From Chryseobacterium paludis (GTDB taxonomy: Bacteria > Bacteroidota > Bacteroidia > Flavobacteriales > Weeksellaceae): a DNA stretch of 64,000 nucleotides. Positions 9,823 through 18,813 of the stretch are shown here, piece after piece (within the stretch, counting starts at the first letter, position 1; each line of letters opens with the position of its first letter). Location of the stretch: the NCBI RefSeq assembly GCF_025403485.1, contig NZ_CP099966.1, forward strand, positions 992,001 to 1,056,000. Reading direction: 5' to 3'. Made by a program: the position numbers and the translations under genes. The notes beneath the pieces were generated by a model that had not been told where the DNA came from, searched no databases, and worked only from the letters and a program-made list of their open reading frames with translations.

Positions 9823-10971
9823 ATGAAATATTTATCCTATCTCTTTTTTTTATTTTTAATGCTTGCGTGCAATGGTCAGGAAAAAGTAGATCTTTTCAAA
9901 CTGAATTTAGATGAACCGATTGAAAAGATCGTAGACTTTAACGATAAAAATATGATCGGTGTAGAAACAGTTGAGTATGCATATGGCCTTTTGATAGAAA
10001 TGGATAACCCGGGAAAATATACATTTGATGGAATTGATCTAAAGGGACAAAAAGTATTTCTTCAGATTAATTCTGAGCGGCTCAAAACAGATAGCATTAC
10101 CAAGTTTGGTGGAGGGCACTTTGATATGAAGGGATTTAAAGACAAAACAGAGCTTGCTGAAATTTTAAAAGAATACAAAGCAGATCCTACCATTTATGGA
10201 TTCAGAATGGAAATGCAAACACCAACTCTTAAAAAAGAGATCCTGAAAAAACTTGAAAGCCAATATGGAAAGGGGACCAAGAACCCTAATACAGATAATG
10301 GTCTGTATTGGAATGTGAGAAAACAGAATAAGTATATTTTCTATGCACCGGACTATGACAGGCTCATTATTTTAAATAAATCCAATCTATCTAAAAACTG
10401 CTATTGGGATAGCATGAATGGTCTTATTGATTTTGGAGGATGTGATCACGAAGCATACATTAAAGAATTAACGAAGAACAGGACAGACTCAAAGGATATT
10501 AAAAACAAACCGGTCTTAAAAATTGATAAGAACTGGAATATCAATGACCTTAGACTTGGTACATCAACTGAAGCTGATTTCGTTAAGTCTTTCACCAGCA
10601 AAAACTTTGAAAGAGTGATTACATTGAACCCCAAGGGAGGTTTACAGGAAGTTATGCATGAAAACAAATACAATAATTTCTATTTCTATTTTACAGCAGG
10701 TAAAAACGGAGAGAATGATCAAAAGAATAATATTTTAAAAGGCTATTCTATTAATGACTTTGAAGCGGTGGAGATATCATTTGAAAATCAGTTAAAAAAA
10801 GGAATGAAAGGAGAGGATGTAGTAAAGGTTATCGGTAAAAATGATATCATTGGCGATACCGGATTAAAGTATTCCAATTATTTAGAGATTAAAAACCCTA
10901 CCTATAAAATCAATTTGATATTTGACGATAATAAACTGTTTTCAAGTATGTATGTTCTTAAAAAAGAGTAA
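9823..10971 (+). CDS. hypothetical lipoprotein
   Basis: This 382-residue protein has a lipoprotein signal ending LMLAC (Cys16). The mature part is mixed alpha/beta and lysine-rich with no family I can name. The C-terminal segment (near residue 325, LKKGMKGEDVVKVIG followed by short beta strands and LIFDDNKLFSSMYV) has the size and pattern of a SmpA/BamE-like fold seen in many lipoproteins; this is only a resemblance. It stands alone, converging on an S41 peptidase gene with a shared terminator between them. Function unknown. Confidence 0.7.
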   Translation: MKYLSYLFFLFLMLACNGQEKVDLFKLNLDEPIEKIVDFNDKNMIGVETVEYAYGLLIEMDNPGKYTFDGIDLKGQKVFLQINSERLKTDSITKFGGGHFDMKGFKDKTELAEILKEYKADPTIYGFRMEMQTPTLKKEILKKLESQYGKGTKNPNTDNGLYWNVRKQNKYIFYAPDYDRLIILNKSNLSKNCYWDSMNGLIDFGGCDHEAYIKELTKNRTDSKDIKNKPVLKIDKNWNINDLRLGTSTEADFVKSFTSKNFERVITLNPKGGLQEVMHENKYNNFYFYFTAGKNGENDQKNNILKGYSINDFEAVEISFENQLKKGMKGEDVVKVIGKNDIIGDTGLKYSNYLEIKNPTYKINLIFDDNKLFSSMYVLKKE

Positions 10972-10986
10972 TTCTTAAACTCATAT

Positions 10987-11013
10987 AAAAGGCTTCCATA
11001 ATCGAAGCCTTTT
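10987..11013. terminator. bidirectional terminator between convergent genes
   Basis: A 10-base-pair stem, AAAAGGCTTC (10987-10996) with GAAGCCTTTT (11004-11013), has a 7-base loop. A T-rich tail follows on the plus strand (TTATTTAT), and the A run on the other side serves the minus strand. It lies exactly between the lipoprotein and the S41 peptidase genes. Confidence 0.88.
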
Positions 11014-11016
11014 TAT

Positions 11017-12456
11017 TTATTCTAAAATCCATGCAGATGCTTTTTGTATCTCAGCATCGATATTTTTGTCAGTGGATGGAGTTATAAGGACGTCAGGCTC
11101 TATCTTTCCCATATATTTTTTTCCTGCTCTGTCCATTTCATAAGTTATTGCTAAGAGAAGGGTCTTTCCATCACTGAGTCTATAAGCCTGATTAGCACTC
11201 GTAAGCCCGGCAGAAGGTTGTCCAAAAGTCTTAACATTCTTTTTTCCTATAAACGAAATCGTTGTAGCTTCACCACTGCTAGCCGTACTTGGGCCTATTA
11301 AAATAGCAATTTTCTGATCTTGTTTTTTAAGCGTATAAGGTTTAGAAACTTTGACATTATAGCTTTTTCCATTTTTATAACTCCAATTACTTTTGCTTTT
11401 TCCATCTTTTGTAAAGTAACCCAGGGTACCTTCACCAGTCAAAGGTCCTAAGCCGGTGATCATCGGATACATATTTCCTCCTGTATTTGGTCTTAGATCA
11501 ACAATCCATCCCTTGATTGTATTTTCAGAATCCAACGTTTCAATCATATGTTGAATTTTTTCTGCAAATGCATTACCTACTTCCTTATTTAAAGAAGAAA
11601 ACCCAGGAACCATAACGTAACCGATGTTTTTATCCAACAATTTTGATTCAGGTTCAATCGGAGAACTCTTATTGCTTTTTTTCTCCTCAGAATATTCCTT
11701 ATTATCAATGAAAGAGTGATTATCACCTGCATTGTTTAATGCTTTCATAATATATTGGATCGCTGGAGTAGTGTCATCCACTGTTTCCATTCCATTAGAA
11801 AGTTTTTGCAGATTTGCTTCCAATGTGTTCCAGTCTATTTTATCTTTAAAAATTGAATTTCTTTTTACAATACTTTTAAATTCATCAATATATTTTATAG
11901 CTGGTTTAGAGGCTGGTTTTCCAGAAAATGGAATCTCTGAAACTGAAAAATCATCAAACCAAACTTTTCCACCTCCCATTAAAAAGCCTCCTAGTACAAA
12001 GTAATTTGCCTGATCATCTAATATAAATTCTAAGAAATATTTTTTCCAATCTTCATTAGGACTTACTTTATGATTCTGTGTAACAGAATTTGCGAAATCA
12101 ATCATGTTTTTTTTCTCATCACGAACCTGTGTCCAAAGTGCAATATTTCCTTGTACATTTTCTGATTTGATATAAGCACTGATTTCTATCTTTCTTAAGC
12201 CTTTTCCAGGAACAGGGACTTTCTGTGAAAAAGTTTGTAATTCATTGGCACTTTCTTTTTTACTTGAGATCTGTAATGAATTTGTACCAGAATGTTTAAC
12301 TACATTATCTGCCTTCATCTCATAGAGATCAAGGATTTTATTGCTCCAGTCTGTGGGATAATTATTTTCAGTTTTTTCAAAACCTGGATTTAGTAATTGA
12401 GCCTGTATAAAGATTCCACCCAGTAAAATGGAAATGCTCACTATTGTTTTTTTCAT
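11017..12456 (-). CDS. S41 family (C-terminal processing type) peptidase
   Basis: This 479-residue secreted protein has a signal peptide (residues 1-19, ending FIQAQ), a carbohydrate-binding-like or jelly-roll region at about residues 20-180, and a C-terminal S41 peptidase domain. The catalytic serine sits in the typical GPSTASSGEA stretch. Preceding elements such as GWIVDLRPNTGGNMYPM and a following FGQPSAGLTSAN match tail-specific/C-terminal processing proteases. No PDZ domain is evident. It probably acts in the periplasm or outside the cell on unknown proteins. It begins 85 bases downstream of the TPR-HTH gene stop and could be expressed with it. Confidence 0.88.
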   Translation of the reverse strand: MKKTIVSISILLGGIFIQAQLLNPGFEKTENNYPTDWSNKILDLYEMKADNVVKHSGTNSLQISSKKESANELQTFSQKVPVPGKGLRKIEISAYIKSENVQGNIALWTQVRDEKKNMIDFANSVTQNHKVSPNEDWKKYFLEFILDDQANYFVLGGFLMGGGKVWFDDFSVSEIPFSGKPASKPAIKYIDEFKSIVKRNSIFKDKIDWNTLEANLQKLSNGMETVDDTTPAIQYIMKALNNAGDNHSFIDNKEYSEEKKSNKSSPIEPESKLLDKNIGYVMVPGFSSLNKEVGNAFAEKIQHMIETLDSENTIKGWIVDLRPNTGGNMYPMITGLGPLTGEGTLGYFTKDGKSKSNWSYKNGKSYNVKVSKPYTLKKQDQKIAILIGPSTASSGEATTISFIGKKNVKTFGQPSAGLTSANQAYRLSDGKTLLLAITYEMDRAGKKYMGKIEPDVLITPSTDKNIDAEIQKASAWILE

Positions 12457-12541
12457 GGTTTAATTTTAATATTTAAAAATAAAAAGAATAGACGGAATAC
12501 AATAAGTGATTAAAAAATTAAGTGAGAAATAATCACTTGTT

Positions 12542-14398
12542 TCAATTGCCTACACTTTGTAAAAATACGTTGAGATCATCATCTTTCTCCAGTCCTAATT
12601 TCTGTTTAACTCTATAACGGCTCATTCGTACACTTTTAGGTTCAATATGCATGAGCTGTGAGATCTGCCGGGTATCCATTTTAAGATAGAGATAAGCACA
12701 AAGCTTCATATCTAAAAGGGTAAGTTTTTTTTGTGCTTTTTCATTGATGAGGTTAAAAAAGTCCGGGTGTATCTGCTGGATTTGTAGTTTAGCGCCTTCA
12801 AAATCATTATCCAGAACCATTTCTTCTCTTACGATCTTTTGCATATTTAATGAATTATCATCAGCCAGTTTATCTTTTATGGTATGCAACATACGGTTTT
12901 TATGTTCCAGTTGAAGGACATTGGCCATTGCCTCCTTTTGCAATTGCTGCTGTTGAGCTTCCAGTAATTGCTGTTCCGCTTTTAATCTCGCCTGTTCCTC
13001 TTTTTCTAACTTCATCTGCATTTCAGATTCCTGTTTTTCTAACTGCAGCTGCTTTTCACGCTCTAAAGACAGACGCAATTTAAAATGATATGACCGGAAC
13101 ATAAAGAGCAACCCCAGCAAGCAAGCTATCACAATGCAGACATATAAATAGTTTTGTATTTTACGACTTGCTTCTCTTTCTTTTAAAATTTTTACCTCAT
13201 TGTTTTTCTTTTCAGTTTCAAATTGTATTTCCAGTTTTTGAGCATTCAGTGCCTGTTCCTGATTAAAATTCTTATTGCTGTACTCAGTTACTTCTTCCTG
13301 AAAGGCAATGGCTTTCTCAAAATTACCCTGCTTTTTATAAAAAATGGATAAGGATCGGGTGATATTGATTAGTGTGTAGTAATAGGGATGCTGATCAGCT
13401 TTCATAAGATTGTAGGCCTCTAATAAGTAGCTTTCCGTTAAACTAGTGTTGCCACTTCGTGATGCATATTCGCTCAATAAACCCAAACTGCTCGCTTTAA
13501 CTTCTGAAGCATTGGGATTATTTTTTAAAATATTTCCAGCTGTTTGAGCATAATAAATGGCATTTTTTTCAGCATTTTTATCATTGACGGGGAAATATTT
13601 GAAGTAGACATTTGCAATGTTGATGCAAGTGATGGCATATGTATAATTGGATACCTGTGTTGGGTATTTAAGGTAGAGGGCTTCTGATTTTTTTAGATAA
13701 AATAATACACTGTCAAGTTCCTTTTTTTCTTTAGTGGCATTGTAGTTATATTCATGAGCTACTGATAATGCTGCATAAGAATTACTCAGTAGGTTGTAAT
13801 CTTTTGTTTTTAATGCATTTTCGGTCGTTTTGAGAGCGTATTTATTAGCCTGTGGTACATTGTTCCAATTGGAATAAGCAGCATAAAGCTGGTAATACAG
13901 TTTTGCCGCAATATAAGGATCAGGTGACTTTTCCAGTTCTTTTAATCCCAGTTGACAAAACTTGATTTTTTTCTGTGGATCATCCATCGTTTTATATAAA
14001 AAAGCCTGTGCATAATATCCGTAAGCCATCGCCACAGGATTTTTAGCCTGTTGAGCGTATACCAAGGCTGAATCACTGGTTTGCTTCAAAGAGGTCAACT
14101 GCTTGTTATTAGCTTTTATAACAGTAATAAGTGTATAAGCTTTTGTAGCTTCAATGTAATTTTTGTAATGCAAAGCTATACGGGCACTTTGTCTCGCGTT
14201 ACTTTCTGCAGCAGAATAATTTCTGTTTATCCGGTAAACTTCTGCAAGCCGGTTCAATAAAACAGGTTTTTCTTTTTCAGGGAGGTCAGTATTATTGATG
14301 GCCAACTGCAGGCTGTCAAGATATATATTTTGCGCAAAACTGTTTAAGCCTACGCATAAACACATAAATAAAAACAATTGATAGCGGACAGGTTTCAT
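12542..14398 (-). CDS. TPR signalling protein with membrane helix and C-terminal HTH
   Basis: This protein is 618 residues from the ATG at 14398, chosen because it starts a signal peptide (...VGLNSFAQ); the in-frame ATG at 14431 adds 11 atypical residues. The order is: signal, tetratricopeptide repeats in the periplasm (about 25-400), a membrane helix (NYLYVCIVIACLLGLLFMF), a Gln/Glu-rich coiled coil of about 60 residues, then a LuxR/GerE-like helix-turn-helix in the cytosol (YLKMDTRQISQLMHIEPKSV). This is a known Bacteroidota design resembling a sensor fused to its DNA-binding output without kinase domains. The S41 peptidase gene follows in the same direction and may be its target. Confidence 0.85.
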   Translation of the reverse strand: MKPVRYQLFLFMCLCVGLNSFAQNIYLDSLQLAINNTDLPEKEKPVLLNRLAEVYRINRNYSAAESNARQSARIALHYKNYIEATKAYTLITVIKANNKQLTSLKQTSDSALVYAQQAKNPVAMAYGYYAQAFLYKTMDDPQKKIKFCQLGLKELEKSPDPYIAAKLYYQLYAAYSNWNNVPQANKYALKTTENALKTKDYNLLSNSYAALSVAHEYNYNATKEKKELDSVLFYLKKSEALYLKYPTQVSNYTYAITCINIANVYFKYFPVNDKNAEKNAIYYAQTAGNILKNNPNASEVKASSLGLLSEYASRSGNTSLTESYLLEAYNLMKADQHPYYYTLINITRSLSIFYKKQGNFEKAIAFQEEVTEYSNKNFNQEQALNAQKLEIQFETEKKNNEVKILKEREASRKIQNYLYVCIVIACLLGLLFMFRSYHFKLRLSLEREKQLQLEKQESEMQMKLEKEEQARLKAEQQLLEAQQQQLQKEAMANVLQLEHKNRMLHTIKDKLADDNSLNMQKIVREEMVLDNDFEGAKLQIQQIHPDFFNLINEKAQKKLTLLDMKLCAYLYLKMDTRQISQLMHIEPKSVRMSRYRVKQKLGLEKDDDLNVFLQSVGN

Positions 14399-14629
14399 AT
14401 CCCTAAAATTAAGACAAATTGTTAATTCCACACATAAAAGTCAATAAATATAGTGGTTTGTGGTTTGTTGTAATATGTTGTAAATCAGATTTGTTTAATT
14501 TCTGTAGACACATTGTAGACGCAGTCTTCCTAATGAGTAGATGCTTTGTAGAATAGTAAAATTTGGAAATTGTCAGCTATTGAATGAATATTTGTAACAG
14601 TAATAATGCTAACAATTAATCATCAAATT

Positions 14630-14953
14630 ATGAATAACAAGACCTTATCTATCATTTCCTATATTACTCCTTTTGGCTGGATCATAGCTTATCTTATAGG
14701 AAAAGACAACGCAGATTCTCTGCTTAAATATCATTTAAGACAGTCATTGGGACTTATGATCATTAGTATCCTCTTTAATATTGTAATGCGAATCCTTGTT
14801 TCTATATCACCAGCATTAGGTTTTTTGGGAATTGTAGGACTTCTGATTATGATATTCTGGATATTAGGAATTATTAATGCGGCTAATAATGCTGAAAAAC
14901 CAGTTCCCGTATTTGGAAAAATGTTCGAGGATAAATTTGCTTTTATCGGTTAA
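14630..14953 (+). CDS. DUF4870-like small membrane protein
   Basis: This protein is 107 residues from ATG 14630; an in-frame ATG at 14606 would add 8 residues that do not match the family start. The opening MNNKTLSIISYITPFGWIIA and the KYHLRQSLGL motif, followed by two or three hydrophobic helices and an NAANNAEKPVPVFG ending, fit DUF4870/Tic20-like small membrane proteins. It leads a five-gene plus-strand run with gaps of 22, 12, 43 and 4 bases, so it is probably the first gene of an operon. Function unknown. Confidence 0.78.
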   Translation: MNNKTLSIISYITPFGWIIAYLIGKDNADSLLKYHLRQSLGLMIISILFNIVMRILVSISPALGFLGIVGLLIMIFWILGIINAANNAEKPVPVFGKMFEDKFAFIG

Positions 14954-14975
14954 TCCATCGTAAAGAACAACTGAG

Positions 14976-15449
14976 ATGAACGATTACAAATATTTCACAC
15001 AGGAAGGCAGTAGATTTCATTTGAAAACTAAAATGTCAACTGCTGTCTTACGGGTGTTTGCATGTCTGGCTATAGGTGTCGCTTTATATTGTATTATTCC
15101 GCCAGAAAAAAAGATCGGATTATGGGCTGCTCTCTTATTTGTATTTTTCGCTCTTGTCAATCTATTAAAAACAACAAAGCGGTTAGTGATAGACACACAG
15201 TCTAAGACAATAACTCATAAAAACAACATCATTAGTGGTGAGGCTATTTATCGTTTTGAAGACTTTGTACAATTTTATGTACTGACAGGAAAATATCTTT
15301 TTATTACCCTGGACAGCACTGCTTTCTTCATATTCGACCAAGATGGTAAAGAAAAAAGAGTTCCAATTATTGTAGGATTATTCAGCTCAAAAACAGCACA
15401 GAATGCCATTAATGAAATTAGTGACATTATGAATATTGAAGAGAAATAA
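14976..15449 (+). CDS. small two-helix membrane protein, PH-like tail
   Basis: This 157-residue protein has two adjacent membrane helices (about residues 25-65), then a soluble domain of short beta strands beginning RLVIDTQSKTITHKN. The layout (helical hairpin plus a compact beta domain) resembles bacterial PH-domain membrane proteins, but I cannot assign a named family. The next gene has the same design. It is the second gene of the five-gene operon. Function unknown. Confidence 0.68.
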   Translation: MNDYKYFTQEGSRFHLKTKMSTAVLRVFACLAIGVALYCIIPPEKKIGLWAALLFVFFALVNLLKTTKRLVIDTQSKTITHKNNIISGEAIYRFEDFVQFYVLTGKYLFITLDSTAFFIFDQDGKEKRVPIIVGLFSSKTAQNAINEISDIMNIEEK

Positions 15450-15461
15450 CAGGACACTGCA

Positions 15462-15953
15462 ATGAATAAATATCAATTGGAAATAACATCTACAGAGCTG
15501 ATTATAAGGCCTTATTTCGGATACTTACCCAAGATAAGAATATTCACTTTTTTATCGGTTATCATCTTTTGTTTTGTTCCGTTTTTTACTCAATTGGATT
15601 ACAATATAAGGTATATTTTATATGGTATCGGTGGGATAATGCTCTTTTACGCGATATATGATTTTATTTTCCGGGGCAGTGTTAAATTCCTGTTTGATAA
15701 AAAAACAAATAGCATTTACAAGATCTATATATTATCAATAAGAAAAAGGTTAATGGCATTGGATGAAATGACCATTATCAACACAGCAGAATATGGAGAA
15801 ATGGCCTATGCTATAGGCAAAAAGAAAAAACAGTTTATAAAGAATTATCCAATTAGCGATACTTTTTCAGGAGGTAAGAAAAGCACTGCAAGAGAAACGG
15901 AATATATAGAAAACATATTAAATCCTATCCTTGAATTTGTAAATAAGAAGTAA
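15462..15953 (+). CDS. small two-helix membrane protein, likely related to the preceding one
   Basis: This 163-residue protein has two hydrophobic helices at about residues 25-70 followed by a soluble beta-rich part opening FLFDKKTNSIYKIYI. That aligns by eye with VIDTQSKTITHKNNI of the preceding gene product. The shared topology suggests an old duplication, although identity is low and this is inference. It starts 12 bases after the previous stop. Function unknown. Confidence 0.68.
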   Translation: MNKYQLEITSTELIIRPYFGYLPKIRIFTFLSVIIFCFVPFFTQLDYNIRYILYGIGGIMLFYAIYDFIFRGSVKFLFDKKTNSIYKIYILSIRKRLMALDEMTIINTAEYGEMAYAIGKKKKQFIKNYPISDTFSGGKKSTARETEYIENILNPILEFVNKK

Positions 15954-15996
15954 CTTTAAGATGAAATAAGATCCACCAATCACCAAATAAAAAAAT

Positions 15997-16980
15997 ATGA
16001 AAAAAGGCTTTGCTATATTCTGGATGCTTTACATGCTGTTTTTTGCAATTCCATTTCCTATGCTTTTGTATTATAACATCAAAAGTGATGATCCGCCTTC
16101 ACTCACAGATACAAATCCATGGCTTGTGTTAGGCATTCTAACATTATCTGTCATATTGTGGATCATCATTCTGATTGGGTATTTTCGTAAATGGGTATTA
16201 TCTAATTTTATAGCCAAAAGAAATATTGATTATTTAAATAGAAATGGAGTTCCGAGAAAAGCTGACATAATCGAAGCCGTAAAAATTTCTAAAGATAATG
16301 CTAAATACAATTCTTATGAACTTCGACTTTTATTTAAAAATCTAGTTGATACCGATATTATACAAAAAGCAGCTGTAAATGACTCTAAACCTCAGCAGCG
16401 TCGTTTCGAAACAGGTAAAAAAGTAGATATTCTTATTGATAAGGAAATGAAAAAAGTACCTTATTTTATTTTTGCAGGAACAGTAGCGACCATAAATATA
16501 CTTGTTGTCTTTCTTATCATTTTGGGTTGGTTAACATTGGTTGCACTTATTGCAGGCTATTATATCTATTCTTATCAAACAGAAAATGCAGGGATGGGTT
16601 GGCGTTTTATAGTCTTCTGGCATCCTTTGATTCTTTGTCCTGCGATACTTTTATTGTATAGAGTAGGGTTGCCTTCTATTTTTAGATTATTTGAGGGTGG
16701 TAAGAAAGGTGAAGCTGAACTGATTAAATTTAAAGGACTAAAAACGACTGCAAAGCTGCTCAGTGCTAATCAGACCGGAACTTATATCAATGCACAGCCT
16801 ATGGTTTTGTTTAAACTTGAATTTGTTGATTATCAGAATAAAACAAGAAGAACGGAATTAAAAAGAATTGTAAATCTCCTTGATCTGGGCAGTTTGAAAC
16901 AGGAGACTATGGAGATCTTTTACTTAAAGGAAAATCCGGACCGTATCGCATTTGCTGCAGATTTAGAAGAAATAAGCTAA
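15997..16980 (+). CDS. membrane protein with two DUF3592-like domains
   Basis: This 327-residue protein has about four or five membrane helices in two pairs (residues 5-65 and 150-225). Each pair is followed by a soluble beta domain of similar pattern: GVPRKADIIEAVKIS... at about 85-145 and KGLKTTAKLLSANQTG... at about 245-320. Both read like the DUF3592-type domain (an altered A.I....N..G.Y......F). This looks like an internal duplication of a TM-pair plus beta-domain unit. It lies fourth in the five-gene operon and overlaps nothing. Function unknown. Confidence 0.72.
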   Translation: MKKGFAIFWMLYMLFFAIPFPMLLYYNIKSDDPPSLTDTNPWLVLGILTLSVILWIIILIGYFRKWVLSNFIAKRNIDYLNRNGVPRKADIIEAVKISKDNAKYNSYELRLLFKNLVDTDIIQKAAVNDSKPQQRRFETGKKVDILIDKEMKKVPYFIFAGTVATINILVVFLIILGWLTLVALIAGYYIYSYQTENAGMGWRFIVFWHPLILCPAILLLYRVGLPSIFRLFEGGKKGEAELIKFKGLKTTAKLLSANQTGTYINAQPMVLFKLEFVDYQNKTRRTELKRIVNLLDLGSLKQETMEIFYLKENPDRIAFAADLEEIS

Positions 16981-16984
16981 CACC

Positions 16985-17710
16985 ATGAAAAAATCAATTA
17001 TTATAGTTATCAGCAGTATTTTTTTAACAAGCTGTGAGCAGATTTCCAAAAGTATTAAAGACACACTTAAGCCTGTGGCTGATACCACGGCGGTCAATGC
17101 AAAAAAAGAGGAATTACCTCCTCCAAGTCCATTTGATCCAGCTGTAGAAAAGCAGATTCAGGATGCTCAGCAACTTGTGACAACGATACTTGAAAAACAT
17201 ACAACAACCCATGTACAAAGACGCCAAGAAGGTAAAAACACTGATTTTCTGACCAATGAAATAGAATTAAATAAAGCTGAGGAAGCCCTAAGAAAGCTTC
17301 CTCAGTACATGGGAAAAGAAATTTTTATTTATTCATTGGTTTATTTTTATGATGATGGCAATATTCATGTTATGCTTCAACATCCAAAGAATCCTGAATA
17401 TGTAGATAATTATGATTATAAAAATGGTATTTGGTCTCAGCCAAAACCTGAGCAGCTGTCTGTAAAAGATGATATTAAAAGCAGATTGGTTCCTTTACAA
17501 AAAGTAAGTTTTAGGAACATAGCGAAAGCTGCAGCGATTTATAATGATAAGGTATCGCAGATTGAAGGAGCAAAACCAGTAACCAATATTTATATTTCGG
17601 TTTGGAATAATAAGCTGAGATGGTATCCTACAACCATTAACGGAAGTAGAGAACGGTATTCGATTGAATTGACAGAAAATGGATCTTTAAAGAAATTTGA
17701 GCGGGAGTAG
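16985..17710 (+). CDS. hypothetical lipoprotein, last gene of the membrane operon
   Basis: This 241-residue protein has a lipoprotein signal ending FLTSC (Cys17). It starts only 4 bases after the preceding membrane protein stop, so the two are almost certainly translated together. The mature protein has a Pro-rich linker (ELPPPSPFDP), a helical region, and a C-terminal beta-rich part (NIYISVWNNKLRWYPTTING) that I cannot assign. A periplasm- or surface-exposed partner for the operon's membrane proteins is likely from position. Function unknown. Confidence 0.72.
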   Translation: MKKSIIIVISSIFLTSCEQISKSIKDTLKPVADTTAVNAKKEELPPPSPFDPAVEKQIQDAQQLVTTILEKHTTTHVQRRQEGKNTDFLTNEIELNKAEEALRKLPQYMGKEIFIYSLVYFYDDGNIHVMLQHPKNPEYVDNYDYKNGIWSQPKPEQLSVKDDIKSRLVPLQKVSFRNIAKAAAIYNDKVSQIEGAKPVTNIYISVWNNKLRWYPTTINGSRERYSIELTENGSLKKFERE

Positions 17711-17728
17711 TCGTATTTAAACAAAAGA

Positions 17729-17819
17729 ATCCGCTCTTTAGAAGCGGATCCAGTAGATAAATACATCTCATTTTTTTAATTAGACAACAATAAAAAGCAC
17801 AGCCGACAATGCTGTGCTT
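17729..17819 (+). terminator. two hairpins downstream of the membrane operon
   Basis: The first hairpin pairs ATCCGCT (17729-17735) with AGCGGAT (17743-17749) but lacks an adjacent T run. The second pairs AAGCACAGC (17795-17803) with GCTGTGCTT (17811-17819) and is followed by AAATTTTTATTT. The second is the more likely terminator for the five-gene operon. Confidence 0.6.
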
Positions 17820-17953
17820 AAATTTTTATTTCAAATTTAATTGCAATTTCAAAGCTGAAAAAAGCAAAAAATGATTTCATTTCAGTTGTATTACATAGTA
17901 AATGTAGGAATATTTTTAATACGAAACATGAATTAAATGTTAAAATTCACAAG

Positions 17954-17977
17954 TTATCCACATTTTTTTGTGGATAA
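17954..17977. other. inverted pair of perfect DnaA-box sequences (hairpin)
   Basis: TTATCCACA at 17954-17962 and its exact reverse complement TGTGGATAA at 17969-17977 are separated by six T. Each arm equals the classical DnaA box. The element lies 8 bases beyond the stop of the minus-strand hydrolase gene in an AT-rich gap. It may be a simple post-gene hairpin, because no U tract follows on the minus strand. No other DnaA box is visible nearby. Confidence 0.5.
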
Positions 17978-17985
17978 GTCTGTAT

Positions 17986-18756
17986 TTAATTTTCTTCAAG
18001 GTATTTATCAATGAAATTGTTCAGTGTTTTTCTTTCTTCTGCATTACCTTTATCATCCATTTTTCCGTGATTAATACTGGTGTTTTGTACAATGATATTG
18101 TATCTTTTTTGTTCTTCTATGGTAGGTAATACTTTTTCATCAGCAGGGTAATCATTTGAGCGCAAAGTATAGATCTTAGGATGAAAAGCTCTGGGAAGGT
18201 ACATTCTTCTATTGTCCATGGTAATAATTTTATAGACCAAATCAGGATATTTATTTCCAAACAATGCGACCATATCACCACCATTAGAGTGACCCATTAA
18301 GGTTAAATGCTTATAATCGAGGTTAGGGTTGCTTTTTTTAAGTTCATTCAAGACAAACAGAATATTCTCAGTTCCTCTTTCCCAGAATGGCATTCGTACT
18401 TTCTGTGGCTTGCCATCCGTCGGAATCAATGGGTCAGTTGGAAGTTCATGTTGAATACTTACCACAAAATATCCTTTTGAAGCCAGCTGATTAGTCAGAT
18501 ATGAATATTTTAGATAATCCCCACCCTGATTGGCACCATATCCATGATTGAAAATAATAACCTCCTGATTTGAGATCTTCTTTTTGTTTTTAGGTTTGTA
18601 GAAAGCAACGGGAATCAAACGGTCTCTATTTTTGTCATACATCTTTAAAGTATCAAGTTGTACGTCATAAGGACCTTTCAAATCAATGATCTTTTTTGAA
18701 GAACAATTGATTAAAAATAGAATAACTGGAAGCAAGAAAAATAATTTGTATTTCAT
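17986..18756 (-). CDS. alpha/beta hydrolase lipoprotein
   Basis: This protein is 256 residues from ATG 18756, chosen over 18777 because it begins a lipoprotein signal (MKYKLFFLL...LINC, Cys18). The alpha/beta hydrolase fold is clear: an oxyanion-region HGYGANQGG near residue 73, the nucleophile elbow GHSNGG near residue 155, and a late NHGKMDDKG histidine. The overall layout resembles dienelactone-hydrolase/PET-hydrolase-like family members with a tail of unknown use. It is periplasmic or surface-facing through its lipid anchor. The gene precedes nothing on its strand and follows the epoxide hydrolase gene by 57 bases. Confidence 0.85.
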   Translation of the reverse strand: MKYKLFFLLPVILFLINCSSKKIIDLKGPYDVQLDTLKMYDKNRDRLIPVAFYKPKNKKKISNQEVIIFNHGYGANQGGDYLKYSYLTNQLASKGYFVVSIQHELPTDPLIPTDGKPQKVRMPFWERGTENILFVLNELKKSNPNLDYKHLTLMGHSNGGDMVALFGNKYPDLVYKIITMDNRRMYLPRAFHPKIYTLRSNDYPADEKVLPTIEEQKRYNIIVQNTSINHGKMDDKGNAEERKTLNNFIDKYLEEN

Positions 18757-18813
18757 GGTACTATTAAAAGAATGCAAAGATGGTTGTTTATTTCAATTAT
18801 TCTGTTTAAGATA

